Below, in pieces: positions 44,558-56,134 of a stretch of 64,000 nt of DNA. The stretch covers positions 248,001 to 312,000 of the forward strand of contig NZ_CABVIY010000001.1 of the NCBI RefSeq assembly GCF_902498195.1, read 5' to 3'. Position 1 is the stretch's first letter. Every line of letters starts with the position of its first letter. The notes under the pieces were generated by a model. That model had not been told where the DNA came from. It did not search any database and saw only the letters and a list, made by a program, of their open reading frames with translations. The position numbers and the translations under genes are program-made. This DNA comes from Pseudomonas fluorescens. GTDB taxonomy: Bacteria; Pseudomonadota; Gammaproteobacteria; Pseudomonadales; Pseudomonadaceae.

Positions 44558-45103
44558 TTAAGGCAGCAAGCTCTTCACGTTGATCGGTTCGGCTTCATTC
44601 TGCGCGGAGCCTTTGGGCTTACCGGCAATCGCCATACCTGCAACACGATAGAAGTTGTAATCAGGGTTTTTGCCGGGGCCGGAGATCAGCAGATCTTCTT
44701 TCTCGTAAACCAGGCCCTGACGTTTGAACTCGGCCATCTCGAAATCCGGTGTCAGCTGGATCGCGGTGGTCGGGCAGGCTTCCTCGCAGAGGCCGCAGAA
44801 AATGCAGCGCGAGAAGTTGATGCGGAAGAAGTCCGGGTACCAGCGACCGTCTTCGGTTTCAGCTTTCTGCAGCGAGATGCAACCGACCGGGCATGCCACG
44901 GCGCACAGGTTGCAGGCTACGCAGCGCTCTTCGCCGTCGGGGTCGCGGGTCAGGACGATACGGCCACGGTAGCGCGGCGGCAGGTAGACCGGTTCTTCCG
45001 GGTACTGCAGCGTGTCGCGCTTGCGGAAGGCGTGGCCGAAAATCATCACCAGGCTGCGAAGCTGGGTGTAGAGGCCATGCACGATGTCAAATATGTACTT
45101 CAT
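44558..45103 (-). CDS. nuoI: NADH-quinone oxidoreductase subunit I
   Basis: A peripheral-arm subunit with two [4Fe-4S] clusters (N6a/N6b), 181 residues. Cluster ligands are Cys61/64/67/71 in [12 protein letters not shown] and Cys100/103/106/110 in [12 protein letters not shown]. It passes electrons toward N2 in NuoB. Confidence 0.97.
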   Translation of the reverse strand: MKYIFDIVHGLYTQLRSLVMIFGHAFRKRDTLQYPEEPVYLPPRYRGRIVLTRDPDGEERCVACNLCAVACPVGCISLQKAETEDGRWYPDFFRINFSRCIFCGLCEEACPTTAIQLTPDFEMAEFKRQGLVYEKEDLLISGPGKNPDYNFYRVAGMAIAGKPKGSAQNEAEPINVKSLLP

Positions 45104-45115
45104 GATTCTCTATCC

Positions 45116-46123
45116 TCACTGAGCCGCGACGGCGGGCGTGTTGAGCAACACGATCGCAGCGGTCACCAGCATGTTGACGAGGGTCAGCGGCAGGCAGAAC
45201 TTCCAGCTGAAATCCATCACTTGGTCATACCGTGGGCGCGGGATCGAGGCGCGCAACAGAATGAACATCATGATGAAGAACCCGGTTTTCAGTGCGAACC
45301 AGATGAACGGGATCTGCGGCAGGAGGCCGAACGGACCGTGCCAGCCACCGAAGAACAAGGTCACCAGCAGCGCCGAAATCAACACGATGCCGATGTACTC
45401 GCCGACGAAGAACATGCCCCATTTCATGCCGGCGTATTCAATGTGGTAGCCGTCGGCCAGTTCCTGTTCCGCTTCCGGCTGGTCGAACGGGTGACGGTGA
45501 GTCACGGCCACGCCAGCGATGAAGAAGGTCAGGAAACCGAAGATCTGCGGAATGATGAACCACAGGTTCTGGGCCTGGTATTCAACGATGTCACGCATGT
45601 TGAACGAGCCGACCTGGATCACGATGCCCATCAGCGACAGGCCCATGAACACTTCGTACGACACGGTCTGAGCCGAGGCCCGCAAGCTGCCCAGCAGGGC
45701 GAACTTGTTGTTACTCGACCAACCGGCGAACAGCACCGCGTAGACCGACAGGCCGGCCATGGCGAAGAAGAACAGGATGCCGATGTTGATGTCCGCCACG
45801 CCCCAGGTCGGGGTGATCGGGATGATCGCGAAGGCAATCAGCAGGGCGCTCATGGCCACGACTGGTGCCAGGGTGAAGATCATCTTGTCGGCGAACGGCG
45901 GGGTCCAGTCTTCCTTGAAGAACATCTTGATCATGTCGGCGGCGATCTGGAACGCGCCGAACGGGCCGACGCGGTTCGGACCGTAACGGTCCTGCCAGAG
46001 GGCGAGCAAACGACGCTCGACCCAGCTGAGCAGGGCTCCGCAGACCACCACGGCGAGCAGAATCACCACGGCCTTGAGGACCGCGATGATGATGTCGATC
46101 ACTTCAGGAGTGAACAAGGTCAT
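45116..46123 (-). CDS. nuoH: NADH-quinone oxidoreductase subunit H
   Basis: A membrane subunit at the quinone-binding interface, 335 residues. The conserved [20 protein letters not shown] lies in the first cytoplasmic loop, and the acidic [20 protein letters not shown] loop forms the E-channel. The start overlaps the nuoG stop (ATGA). Confidence 0.97.
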   Translation of the reverse strand: MTLFTPEVIDIIIAVLKAVVILLAVVVCGALLSWVERRLLALWQDRYGPNRVGPFGAFQIAADMIKMFFKEDWTPPFADKMIFTLAPVVAMSALLIAFAIIPITPTWGVADINIGILFFFAMAGLSVYAVLFAGWSSNNKFALLGSLRASAQTVSYEVFMGLSLMGIVIQVGSFNMRDIVEYQAQNLWFIIPQIFGFLTFFIAGVAVTHRHPFDQPEAEQELADGYHIEYAGMKWGMFFVGEYIGIVLISALLVTLFFGGWHGPFGLLPQIPFIWFALKTGFFIMMFILLRASIPRPRYDQVMDFSWKFCLPLTLVNMLVTAAIVLLNTPAVAAQ

Positions 46124-48834
46124 TGCACTGCCTCCTGCAGACCGTCAACGGATTTGCCAAAGATGGCTGGCGGAATGCCGGCGATGCCCGCAGGCAGTGC
46201 CACCAGACCGGCGCCCAGTTCTTCGTTGATGCGCAGTGGCAGACGCAGGGTCTGGCCCGCCACGTTCAGGCTGAGCATGGCACCATCGTTGACACCCAGG
46301 CGGTCGGCTTCGGATTTGGCCAAAGCGACGTAAGCAGCCGGAATGCGTTCCTGGACCGGCGCGGCTTTCGAAGAGTTCTCTTCGCTGCCGAGCAGGTGGA
46401 AGAACGGCACGACCTGCCAGGTACCCGGGGCCGGGTTGAACGCGCGCGGCACACTGGCGAACCAGTTCAGCGAGTCACCGGTGCTTTCGATCAGGCGGGT
46501 GCCCGGGTCGCCAGCACGGATGTGACCACCGACTTCGTCCTGGAACTTGTTCCAGGCTTGCGGCGAGTTCCAGCCCGGAGACCAGGCGAACGGCACTTGC
46601 TGACGTGGTTCGGCGGAGCCCGAGTAACCTTCCATCGAGAAGGCAAACGCGGTGTCCTTGTCCTGCGGGGTACGCGGTTCGTGCACGCTGATGTCGGCGC
46701 GCATGGCGGTACGACCGGAGTAACGCAGCGGTTCACGGGCCAGTTTCAGACCCTTGATGCGGAACGCGGCGGACGGTGCGGCATCGACGATAGCGGCCAG
46801 TTGCGGCGTGCTCGAAGCAACGGCAGCGGTAACGTGGTCCAGCTGGGTCCAGTCGATCGGCTGGTTCAGCAGGGTGGCACGCAGGGCATGCAGCCAGCGC
46901 CAGCCTTCGTGAACCAGGATGCTGGCGTCCATGTATTGCGGGTCGAACACCTGGAAGAAGCGCTGGGCGCGGCCTTCCTGGCTGACCAGGGTGCCGTCGC
47001 CTTCAGCGAAGCTGGCGGCTGGCAGGACCAGGTGCGCGCGATCGCTGGTGGCGGTCTTCTGATGGTCAGCCACGATCACCACTTTGGCGGCGGTCAGGGC
47101 AGCATCGACACGGGCCTTGTCGGTGCGGGTGTACAGATCGTTTTCCAGCACGACGATGGCGTCGGCCTTGCCATCGATCACGGCTTGCAGGGCTGCATCG
47201 ACCGATTCGCCACCGAGCATGGCCAGGCCGAGGCTGTTGGCCTCCGGCACGATCAGGCTGATGGAACCGTTCTTCTCGCGCAGCTTGAGGGCCTTGGCGA
47301 TGTTCGCGGCGGCTTCGATCAAGGCCTTGGAGCCCAGGGACGTACCGGCAATGATCAATGGGCGCTTGGCCGCGAGCAGGGCGTCGGCAATGCGCTTGGC
47401 CAGCTCCAGGGCTTCGGCGTCCAGGCCTTCAACGGCAGGGGCGCTGGCGTCGAGGGCGTGCGCCACGGCGAAACCGATGCGGGCCAGGTCGTCGGGAGCG
47501 GCGTGAACGCACTCTTCGGCGATGTCGTCGAGCTTGGTTTCAGCCAGGCTGGCGATGAACAGCGGGTTCAGCGCGTGCTGGCCGATGTTCTTCACCGCGG
47601 CGTCGAGCCAGGGCTGGACGCGCATGGCGTCGGCCATGTCTTCGGCCTTGCCCTTGACCGATTGACGCAGGGACAGGGCCATGCGCGCAGCGGTCTGGGT
47701 CAGGTCTTCACCGAGGACGAACACGGCGTCGTGGTCTTCGATGTCGCGCATGTTCGGTACAGGCAGCGGGCTGTCTTTCAGCACTTGCAGCACCAGACGG
47801 ATGCGTTCCAGCTCGGCGGCTTCGATACCGGAGTAGAAGTGTTCGGCACCGACCAGTTCGCGCAACGCGTAGTTGCTTTCGAGGCTGGCGCGTGGCGAAC
47901 CGATACCGACGATGTTGCGACCGCGGAGCAGGTCGGCGGCTTTATCCAGCGCTTCGTCGAGGGTCAGCTTGGCGCCGTTGGCCAGCAGCGGCTGGCGTGG
48001 GCGGTCGGTGCGGTTGACGTAGCCGTAGCCGAAACGGCCACGGTCGCACAGGAAGTACTGGTTGACCGAACCGTTGTAGCGGTTTTCGATACGACGCAGT
48101 TCACCGTAGCGCTCGCCCGGGGATATGTTGCAACCGCTGGAGCAGCCATGGCAGATGCTCGGCGAGAACTGCATGTCCCACTTGCGGTTGTAGCGCTCGG
48201 AGTGCGTCTTGTCGGTGAACACACCGGTCGGGCAGACCTCGGTGAGGTTGCCGGAGAATTCGCTTTCCAGGGTGCCGTCTTCAACGCGACCGAAGTACAC
48301 GTTGTCGTGGGCGCCGAACACACCGAGGTCGGTGCCGCCGGCGTAGTCCTTATAGAAGCGCACGCAGCGGTAGCAAGCGATGCAGCGGTTCATCTCGTGG
48401 GAAATGAACGGGCCCAGTTGCTGGTTCTGGTGGGTACGCTTGGTGAAGCGGTAACGGCGCTCGTTGTGGCCGGTCATTACCGTCATGTCTTGCAGGTGGC
48501 AGTGACCGCCTTCCTCACAGACCGGGCAGTCGTGAGGGTGGTTGGTCATCAGCCATTCAACAACGCTGGCGCGAAAGGCCTTGGACTCTTCATCGTCGAT
48601 GGAGATCCAGGTGCCATCAGTGGCAGGGGTCATGCAGGACATGACGATGCGACCACGGGTGTCGTTCTCGTCGGTGTACTGCTTGACCGCGCACTGGCGG
48701 CAAGCGCCAACGCTGCCAAGGGCGGGGTGCCAGCAGAAGTAAGGAATATCGAGGCCTAGCGACAGACATGCCTGTAACAGGTTGTCTGCCCCGTCGACTT
48801 CGAGCGCTTTGCCGTCTACGTGGATAGTGGCCAT
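46120..48834 (-). CDS. nuoG: NADH-quinone oxidoreductase subunit G
   Basis: The largest peripheral subunit, 904 residues. The N-terminal [2Fe-2S] N1b motif is [17 protein letters not shown], and a further ferredoxin-like HCHLQD segment follows. The extra N7 cluster motif is intact: CHGCSSGC, then 27 residues, then C in the FLCD segment (CxxCxxxC-x27-C). The remainder is a degenerate molybdopterin-oxidoreductase fold. It is separated from nuoF by 137 bases containing a hairpin. Confidence 0.96.
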   Translation of the reverse strand: MATIHVDGKALEVDGADNLLQACLSLGLDIPYFCWHPALGSVGACRQCAVKQYTDENDTRGRIVMSCMTPATDGTWISIDDEESKAFRASVVEWLMTNHPHDCPVCEEGGHCHLQDMTVMTGHNERRYRFTKRTHQNQQLGPFISHEMNRCIACYRCVRFYKDYAGGTDLGVFGAHDNVYFGRVEDGTLESEFSGNLTEVCPTGVFTDKTHSERYNRKWDMQFSPSICHGCSSGCNISPGERYGELRRIENRYNGSVNQYFLCDRGRFGYGYVNRTDRPRQPLLANGAKLTLDEALDKAADLLRGRNIVGIGSPRASLESNYALRELVGAEHFYSGIEAAELERIRLVLQVLKDSPLPVPNMRDIEDHDAVFVLGEDLTQTAARMALSLRQSVKGKAEDMADAMRVQPWLDAAVKNIGQHALNPLFIASLAETKLDDIAEECVHAAPDDLARIGFAVAHALDASAPAVEGLDAEALELAKRIADALLAAKRPLIIAGTSLGSKALIEAAANIAKALKLREKNGSISLIVPEANSLGLAMLGGESVDAALQAVIDGKADAIVVLENDLYTRTDKARVDAALTAAKVVIVADHQKTATSDRAHLVLPAASFAEGDGTLVSQEGRAQRFFQVFDPQYMDASILVHEGWRWLHALRATLLNQPIDWTQLDHVTAAVASSTPQLAAIVDAAPSAAFRIKGLKLAREPLRYSGRTAMRADISVHEPRTPQDKDTAFAFSMEGYSGSAEPRQQVPFAWSPGWNSPQAWNKFQDEVGGHIRAGDPGTRLIESTGDSLNWFASVPRAFNPAPGTWQVVPFFHLLGSEENSSKAAPVQERIPAAYVALAKSEADRLGVNDGAMLSLNVAGQTLRLPLRINEELGAGLVALPAGIAGIPPAIFGKSVDGLQEAVQ

Positions 48835-48931
48835 GGTTCAAAGTTCTTCGTTGGCCCGGTGTCAGCGGGCGTGGCTAATGGAATCTTGTTATCCGCGCGA
48901 ATCAACACAGCCGGTAAAGGCGTCATCGCGC

Positions 48932-48966
48932 GAAAAGCGAAGGGCACGGACCCTTCGCCTTTTTTA
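48932..48966 (-). terminator. Terminator-like hairpin inside the nuo operon
   Basis: GCGAAGGG (48938-48945), 6-base loop, CCCTTCGC (48952-48959). On the minus strand it is followed by TTTTCGCG; on the plus strand by CTTTTTT. It lies in the 137-base nuoF-nuoG gap, the largest in the operon. It may act as a partial terminator or an RNA-processing/stability element that lowers downstream expression, or block antisense transcription. Confidence 0.6.
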
Positions 48967-48971
48967 AGCGT

Positions 48972-50327
48972 TTACGCGCCGACTACGATCGGCCTTGCCA
49001 GAGGCGGGACGGCGGCGCGGGTAGGCGCGATGCCGGCTTCGAACTCATGGCGGAAGTATTTGATGGCGCTGCCCAACGGCTCCACGGCACCCGGTGCGTG
49101 AGCACAGAAGGTCTTGCCTGGGCCGAGGAAACCGACCAGACCCAGCAGGGTCTCGATGTCGCCGGCTTGCCCTTCACCGTTCTCGATGGCCATCAGCAGC
49201 TTGACGCTCCATGGCAGGCCATCGCGGCAAGGGGTGCAGAAGCCGCAGGATTCGCGGGCGAAGAACTGCTCCATGTTGCGCAGCAGGGACACCATGTTGA
49301 CGCTGTCGTCCACCGCCATCGCCAGGCCGGTACCCATGCGGGTGCCCACCTTGGCGATACCGCCGGCGTACATTTGTGCGTCCAGGTGTTCCGGCAACAG
49401 GAAACCGGTACCGGCGCCGCCTGGCTGCCAGGCCTTGAGCTGGTAACCGTCGCGCATGCCGCCGGCGTAGTCTTCGAACAGCTCGCGACCGGTGATGCCG
49501 AACGGCAGCTCCCACAGGCCCGGGTTCTTGACCTTGCCGGAGAAGCCCATGAGCTTGGTGCCCATGTCTTCACTGCCTTCGCGAGCCAACGATTTGTACC
49601 AGTCCACGCCGTCGGCAATGATCGCCGGCACGTTGCACAGGGTTTCAACGTTGTTCACGCAGGTCGGCTTGCCCCACACGCCAACGGCGGCAGGGAAGGG
49701 CGGCTTGGAGCGCGGGTTGGCGCGGCGGCCTTCGAGGGAGTTGATCAGTGCGGTTTCTTCACCGCAGATGTAACGCCCGGCGCCGGTGTGGACGAACAGC
49801 TCGAAATCGAAGCCGCTGCCCAGGATGTTCTTGCCCAAAAGGCCTGCTGCCTTGGCCTCTTCCACGGCACGGTTCAGGTGCTTGGCGGCGGTGGTGTACT
49901 CGCCACGCAGGAAGATGTAGCCACGGTAGGTTTTCAGCGCGCGAGCACTGATCAGCATGCCTTCGATCAGCAGATGGGGCAGTTGCTCCATCAGCATGCG
50001 GTCTTTCCAGGTGTTCGGCTCCATTTCATCCGCATTGCACAGCAGGTAGCGGATGTTGATGGATTCGTCTTTGGGCATCAGGCCCCACTTCACGCCCGTG
50101 GGGAAGCCTGCACCGCCGCGGCCCTTGAGGCCGGCGTCTTTCACGGTCTGGACGATGTCGTCCTGGGCCATGTCGGCGAAGGCCTTGCGCGCAGCGGCGT
50201 AACCGTTCTTGGCCTGGTATTCGTCGAGCCATACGGCTTCGCCGTCGTCACGCAGACGCCAGGTGAGCGGGTGAGTCTCGGCCGAACGCTTGATGCGGTT
50301 GGCAGGACCGAAGGAAGTCAGGGTCAT
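48972..50327 (-). CDS. nuoF: NADH-quinone oxidoreductase subunit F
   Basis: The NADH-binding subunit, 451 residues, carrying FMN and cluster N3. The NADH/FMN site is [13 protein letters not shown] (about 69-81), and the cluster N3 ligands lie in [12 protein letters not shown] plus a later Cys in KTFCAHAPG. It accepts hydride from NADH and passes electrons to NuoG and NuoE. The ATG overlaps nuoE by 4 bases. Confidence 0.97.
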   Translation of the reverse strand: MTLTSFGPANRIKRSAETHPLTWRLRDDGEAVWLDEYQAKNGYAAARKAFADMAQDDIVQTVKDAGLKGRGGAGFPTGVKWGLMPKDESINIRYLLCNADEMEPNTWKDRMLMEQLPHLLIEGMLISARALKTYRGYIFLRGEYTTAAKHLNRAVEEAKAAGLLGKNILGSGFDFELFVHTGAGRYICGEETALINSLEGRRANPRSKPPFPAAVGVWGKPTCVNNVETLCNVPAIIADGVDWYKSLAREGSEDMGTKLMGFSGKVKNPGLWELPFGITGRELFEDYAGGMRDGYQLKAWQPGGAGTGFLLPEHLDAQMYAGGIAKVGTRMGTGLAMAVDDSVNMVSLLRNMEQFFARESCGFCTPCRDGLPWSVKLLMAIENGEGQAGDIETLLGLVGFLGPGKTFCAHAPGAVEPLGSAIKYFRHEFEAGIAPTRAAVPPLARPIVVGA

Positions 50328-50821
50328 ACGTAGCCCTCGAGCAATTTGGCAACGCCGGCAGGCTGCACATCACCGAAAGTGTCGTCGTCGATCATCAGCG
50401 CCGGCGCCTTGTCGCAGTTGCCGAGGCAGCAGACCGGCAGCAGGGTGAAACGACCATCGGTGGTGGTCTGGCCCAGGCCGATGCCCAGCTTGCTCTGGAT
50501 TTCGCTGACCACGGACTCGTGGCCGCCGATGTAGCACACCATGCTGTCGCAGACGCGGATGATGTGACGACCGACCGGTTGACGGAAGATCTGGCTATAG
50601 AACGTCGCCACGCCTTCAACGTCGCTGGCCGGGATGCCGAGGATTTCGCCGATGGCGTACAAGGCGCCGTCCGGCACCCAGCCACGTTCCTTCTGGACGA
50701 TCTTCAGGGCTTCGATCGACGCCGCGCGCGGGTCTTCGTAGTGATGCAGCTCGTGCTCGATGGCCGAGCGCTCGGTTTCACTCAAGGTGAAACGGTCTGT
50801 CTGGATAAGCGTGCTGTTCAT
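50324..50821 (-). CDS. nuoE: NADH-quinone oxidoreductase subunit E
   Basis: The 24-kDa-type [2Fe-2S] subunit (cluster N1a), 165 residues. Ligand cysteines 91 and 96 are in [12 protein letters not shown], and 132 and 136 in [12 protein letters not shown]. It forms the electron-input module with NuoF and NuoG. Confidence 0.97.
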   Translation of the reverse strand: MNSTLIQTDRFTLSETERSAIEHELHHYEDPRAASIEALKIVQKERGWVPDGALYAIGEILGIPASDVEGVATFYSQIFRQPVGRHIIRVCDSMVCYIGGHESVVSEIQSKLGIGLGQTTTDGRFTLLPVCCLGNCDKAPALMIDDDTFGDVQPAGVAKLLEGYV

Positions 50822-50823
50822 GC

Positions 50824-52614
<1,791 letters not shown>

Positions 52615-52680
52615 TTATCGCTTTCGGTCAACGTAAAGAATGAAGCCAGTTTTTCGTTTCTTTGAAACAGCGGAACTGGA

Positions 52681-53355
52681 TCAGACTTCGTCGGGGCTGC
52701 GCAGGTTGGTGACTGCGATACGCTGTTCGCGGCGCTTTTCCTTCTCGGAAGGCATCTCGGCGCGATACACGCCTTGATCGCCAACGACCCAGGAAAGTGG
52801 GCGACGCTCCTGGCCAATCGACTCCTGCAACAGCATCAAGCCTTGCAGGAAAGCTTCAGGGCGGGGCGGGCAGCCAGGCACGTAGACGTCCACGGGCAGG
52901 AACTTGTCCACCCCTTGAACGACCGAGTAGATGTCGTACATGCCACCGGAGTTGGCGCACGAACCCATGGAGATGACCCATTTAGGCTCGAGCATTTGCT
53001 CGTAGAGACGCTGAATGATCGGCGCCATCTTGATGAAGCAGGTGCCGGCGATAACCATGAAATCCGCCTGGCGCGGCGATGCCCGGATAACCTCGGCGCC
53101 AAAGCGCGCGATGTCGTGGGGCGCCGTGAAGGCGGTGGTCATTTCCACGTAGCAGCACGAAAGACCGAAGTTATACGGCCACAGGGAGTTCTTGCGCCCC
53201 CAGTTGATCGTGCCGTTAAGCACGTCTTCCAGCTTGCCCATGAAAATGTTTTTGTGGACTTGATCTTCTAACGGATCGGAAACGGTTTCCCGTTCGCCAA
53301 TCGGATACTGCTCGTTAGGAGCATCGGGGTCGATCCTGGTGAGATTGTATTGCAT
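52681..53355 (-). CDS. nuoB: NADH-quinone oxidoreductase subunit B
   Basis: The peripheral subunit holding cluster N2, the direct donor to quinone, 224 residues. Tandem Cys67-Cys68 in LSCCYVEM, Cys133 in [10 protein letters not shown] and Cys162 in VPGCPPRPE are the cluster ligands. ATG at 53355 was chosen; an in-frame TTG six bases upstream adds two residues but is less likely, since GAGG is well placed for the ATG. Confidence 0.96.
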   Translation of the reverse strand: MQYNLTRIDPDAPNEQYPIGERETVSDPLEDQVHKNIFMGKLEDVLNGTINWGRKNSLWPYNFGLSCCYVEMTTAFTAPHDIARFGAEVIRASPRQADFMVIAGTCFIKMAPIIQRLYEQMLEPKWVISMGSCANSGGMYDIYSVVQGVDKFLPVDVYVPGCPPRPEAFLQGLMLLQESIGQERRPLSWVVGDQGVYRAEMPSEKEKRREQRIAVTNLRSPDEV

Positions 53356-53365
53356 TGCCAAAGCC

Positions 53366-53779
53366 TCATTGTTTCAGCTTCGCTTGCCGCTTGCGCCGAG
53401 CTTCCGGAGCCCAGTCAAGGGCGCCCACTCGGAATAGGTAGACAAGGCCTGCCAACAGAATTGCTATGAAAACGAGAGCTTCGACGAATCCGGTCCAGCC
53501 GCTTTCGCGGACGGACACAGACCATGCAAAGAGAAAGAGGGCTTCGATATCGAAGATCACGAACAGCATCGCGACCAGATAGAATTTGGCTGAGAGCCGC
53601 AAGCGGGCGCCACCTGTAGGTAGCATGCCGGACTCGAACGGTTCGTTTTTGCTGCGACCCCAGGCTTTTGACCCGAGGAGGCTGGAGACACCAAGCATGA
53701 AGGCACAGAGGCCGACAACGCCCAGAAGGAAAATGGCAAAGCCCCAGTTGTGGGCCATGAGTCCTGTCGCTTCGGGCAT
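53366..53779 (-). CDS. nuoA: NADH-quinone oxidoreductase subunit A
   Basis: A small membrane subunit of 137 residues and three helices, starting [15 protein letters not shown] at 53779 after TAAGGATT. The conserved [20 protein letters not shown] loop and [15 protein letters not shown] helix carry the quinone-channel acidic residues. It is the first gene of the operon. The frame's upstream extension was rejected on length and ribosome-site grounds. Confidence 0.96.
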   Translation of the reverse strand: MPEATGLMAHNWGFAIFLLGVVGLCAFMLGVSSLLGSKAWGRSKNEPFESGMLPTGGARLRLSAKFYLVAMLFVIFDIEALFLFAWSVSVRESGWTGFVEALVFIAILLAGLVYLFRVGALDWAPEARRKRQAKLKQ

Positions 53780-53866
53780 GCTGGTAATCCTTAACAGAGA
53801 GCAAGGGTCTCTGAGCTTGAATAGAAACAAAGCAGTGACGATATGTCGCAGCAATCAATCCCGCTG

Positions 53867-53895
53867 ATTTTATGGCACAACACCCTGCAAGTAAA
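53867..53895 (-). promoter_or_regulatory. Predicted sigma70 promoter of nuoA-N
   Basis: Minus strand TTTACT (53895-53890), 17-base spacer, TAAAAT (53872-53867), about 85 bases upstream of nuoA. The -10 is strong, the -35 moderate. Confidence 0.6.
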
Positions 53896-53924
53896 ATTCC
53901 TATAGCGAAATTATTTATAGGAAT
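53896..53924. promoter_or_regulatory. Inverted repeat abutting the nuo promoter
   Basis: ATTCCTATA-N11-TATAGGAAT has perfect 9-bp arms and lies immediately upstream of the -35. It is a candidate activator or repressor site. It does not fit the FNR/ANR consensus TTGAT-N4-ATCAA. Confidence 0.5.
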
Positions 53925-54112
53925 AAGGACATAGCGCGGGCGAAAAGCGCCGTAGGCCTTGCGTTGCGGGCATTAGGCGGCTTTTTGGGAAATATGTTTT
54001 TCATGCAGTGCAACGAATAGACTTGCCACTAAATGATAATCAATATTGTTTGCGGCGGTTTTTAAACTGTTTAACGGAATGAGGGTCGGGAAGTTGTCTT
54101 ATATGGGGGTTA
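53925..54112. other. Gene-free AT-rich stretch with a Fur-box-like sequence
   Basis: No coding frame or convincing RNA is seen. CTAAATGATAATCAATATT at 54029-54047 agrees with the 19-bp Fur box at about 14 positions. It is about 135 bases upstream of the nuo promoter, so a role in iron control of nuo or of an unseen RNA is possible but unproven. Confidence 0.35.
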
Positions 54113-54212
54113 CTGTAGGAGCTGGCGAGTGAAACGAGGCTGCGATCTTTTGATTTTTCTTAGAAGCAATATCAAAAGATCGCAGCCTCGTTTCACTCGT
54201 CAGCTCCTACAG
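54113..54212. repeat. Second palindromic repeat family, copy d
   Basis: CTGTAGGAGCTG to CAGCTCCTACAG, 100 bases, with a long stem that includes CGAGGCTGCGATCTTTTGAT. The GTTTCACTCG variant segment distinguishes it from copies a-c. Confidence 0.85.
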
Positions 54213-54242
54213 GTTTTGGGGGGTGTTGGTGGAGTCGTGGGC

Positions 54243-54273
54243 AAAAAAAACGCCCCGAACCAGTCGGGGCGTT
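54243..54273 (-). terminator. Terminator of aceA
   Basis: Minus strand AACGCCCCGA, loop CTGGT, TCGGGGCGTT then TTTTTT: a 10-bp stem with a T-run. Confidence 0.9.
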
Positions 54274-54334
54274 AGATGTGCAGCGTTGCGGTTTCTATAG
54301 GGTCCGCAACGGCCGTTGACTCAGGCGAAGCCGA

Positions 54335-55660
54335 TCAGTGGAACTGTTCTTCTTCGGTCGAACCGGTCAGCGCGGTCACCGAAGACGAGCCACCCTGGAT
54401 CACAGTGGTCATGTCGTCGAAGTAGCCGGTGCCCACTTCCTGCTGGTGAGCCACGAAGGTGTAGCCCTTGGCGGCGTCAGCGAATTCCTGCTCTTGCAGC
54501 TTCACGTAGGCAGTCATGTCGTTGCGGGCGTAGTCGTGCGCCAGGTTGAACATGCTGTGCCACATGTTGTGAATGCCGGCCAGTGTGATGAACTGGTGCT
54601 TGTAGCCCATGGCGGACAGTTCGCGCTGGAACTTGGCGATGGTCGCGTCGTCCAGGTTTTTCTTCCAGTTGAAGGAAGGCGAGCAGTTGTACGACAGCAG
54701 TTGGTCCGGGTATTCCTTTTTGATCGCTTCGGCGAAGCGGCGAGCTTCGTCCAGGTCCGGCTTGGCGGTTTCACACCAGATCAGGTCGGCGTACGGCGCG
54801 TAAGCCAGGCCGCGAGCGATTGCCTGGTCGAGACCGGCGCGCACTTTGTAGAAGCCTTCCTGGGTGCGTTCGCCAGTCACGAATGGCTGGTCGTACGGGT
54901 CGCAGTCGGACGTCAGCAGGTCAGCCGCGTTGGCGTCGGTGCGGGCCAGGATGATGGTCGGCGTACCGGCAACGTCAGCGGCCAGGCGGGCAGCGGTCAG
55001 CTTTTGTACGGCTTCCTGGGTAGGAACCAGTACCTTGCCGCCCATGTGGCCGCATTTCTTCACGGAAGCCAGTTGGTCTTCGAAGTGAACGCCAGCGGCG
55101 CCTGCTTCGATCATGCTCTTCATCAGCTCGTAGGCGTTCAGTACGCCGCCGAAACCGGCTTCGGCGTCAGCCACGATTGGCGCGAAGTAGTCGATGTAGC
55201 CTTCGTCGCCCGGGCCTTTGCCGGCTTTCCACTGGATCTGGTCGGCACGACGGAACGAGTTGTTGATGCGCTTGACCACGGTTGGAACCGAGTCCACCGG
55301 GTACAGCGACTGATCCGGGTACATCGATTCGGCCGAGTTGTTGTCCGCAGCCACTTGCCAGCCCGACAGGTAGATCGCCTGGATGCCGGCTTTGACTTGT
55401 TGTACAGCCTGGCCGCCGGTCAGGGCGCCCATGCAGTTGACGAAATCTTTTTCAGGACGGAAGGATGGCTTGGCGCCCTGGGTGACCAGGTTCCACAGCT
55501 TCTCGGCGCCGAGTTTTGCAAAGGTGTGCTCAGGTTGAACCGAGCCACGCAGGCGGACGACGTCAGCAGCGGAGTAAGCGCGTGTCACGCCTTTCCAGCG
55601 TGGGTTCTCAGCCCAGTCTTTTTCGAGGGCTGCAATTTGCTGTTCGCGTGTCAGTGCCAT
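54335..55660 (-). CDS. aceA: Isocitrate lyase
   Basis: The first glyoxylate-shunt enzyme, cleaving isocitrate to succinate and glyoxylate, 441 residues. The signature [11 protein letters not shown] carries the catalytic Cys203. The metal/substrate segments are [30 protein letters not shown] and [13 protein letters not shown]. The ATG at 55660 follows GAGG. It competes with isocitrate dehydrogenase (at the right end of the window) for isocitrate, and is needed for growth on acetate, fatty acids and leucine. A long leader and a TGTAGT palindrome precede it. Confidence 0.97.
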   Translation of the reverse strand: MALTREQQIAALEKDWAENPRWKGVTRAYSAADVVRLRGSVQPEHTFAKLGAEKLWNLVTQGAKPSFRPEKDFVNCMGALTGGQAVQQVKAGIQAIYLSGWQVAADNNSAESMYPDQSLYPVDSVPTVVKRINNSFRRADQIQWKAGKGPGDEGYIDYFAPIVADAEAGFGGVLNAYELMKSMIEAGAAGVHFEDQLASVKKCGHMGGKVLVPTQEAVQKLTAARLAADVAGTPTIILARTDANAADLLTSDCDPYDQPFVTGERTQEGFYKVRAGLDQAIARGLAYAPYADLIWCETAKPDLDEARRFAEAIKKEYPDQLLSYNCSPSFNWKKNLDDATIAKFQRELSAMGYKHQFITLAGIHNMWHSMFNLAHDYARNDMTAYVKLQEQEFADAAKGYTFVAHQQEVGTGYFDDMTTVIQGGSSSVTALTGSTEEEQFH

Positions 55661-56026
55661 GGAGATAAACCTCGTCGCGTCTTGTATGAAAAGTTGTTCT
55701 GCGGTGGAAAGTCCTGCGCTCGCTGACCAGAAGCTTAGGCGGTCAAGTCGGATTCGGCGGGGAGGGCGACGGGATGAACGATGGGCTCGAGGGGAAGTGA
55801 GCAGGTAAAGGCGAACTGCGGGCGCATTCGGGCGTCGTGGGCCTTGGTACGAACATCAGTGTGGTGCCGGGTTACCTAATAACGCTTCCGTCCCTCGGGA
55901 CAACTTCGTTCCAGTCGACAACCTCGTCAAACACACCTTGTGGGCGGTACAGACACGAAGCGGTTCGCGGGGGTAGGTGCGAACATCGCCTCGAAGGCCC
56001 TTGCCAGGGCCCCTGATTAGCGGGAG
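55661..56026 (-). promoter_or_regulatory. Long untranslated leader of aceA
   Basis: About 366 bases lie between the predicted transcription start and the aceA ATG. It contains a hairpin GGCCCT-TGCC-AGGGCC (55996-56011) and a smaller GTCCC/GGGAC dyad (55890-55901). Short minus-strand frames here lack ribosome sites. It may be a regulatory leader; no known riboswitch was recognised. Confidence 0.4.
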
Positions 56027-56033
56027 CGAGGCC

Positions 56034-56062
56034 ATCATGCCTTTGCTTTTTTGACTCGTCAA
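56034..56062 (-). promoter_or_regulatory. Predicted sigma70 promoter of aceA
   Basis: Minus strand TTGACG (56062-56057), 17 bases, CATGAT (56039-56034). The -35 overlaps a TTTGAC-TC-GTCAAA dyad (56050-56063). Confidence 0.5.
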
Positions 56063-56068
56063 ACGTTT

Positions 56069-56094
56069 TGTAGTGCTTTTTTTGGAGCACTACA
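56069..56094. promoter_or_regulatory. RccR-like palindrome upstream of aceA
   Basis: TGTAGTGCT-N8-AGCACTACA has perfect 9-bp arms. TGTAGT/ACTACA half-sites are what I recall for RccR, a KDPG-responsive RpiR-family regulator of aceA and other central-carbon genes in Pseudomonas. It could instead be a hairpin ending the upstream gene's transcript, but no T-run follows. Confidence 0.55.
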
Positions 56095-56134
56095 TCTTTG
56101 GTCTAATACGACTCGTCAGTCAGTATTCGGTGCT

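Noticed and set aside
46123..48759. 878-residue plus-strand frame opposite nuoG
   Set aside because: Antisense shadow; nuoG has all expected iron-sulfur motifs.
54023..54049. Plus-strand promoter TTGCCA-N15-TATTGT for a small RNA
   Set aside because: Spacer too short and no clear terminated RNA; only the Fur-like box is reported.
55856..56062. 68-residue frame in the aceA leader as a leader peptide
   Set aside because: No ribosome site, arginine-rich random-looking composition, not similar to any known leader.
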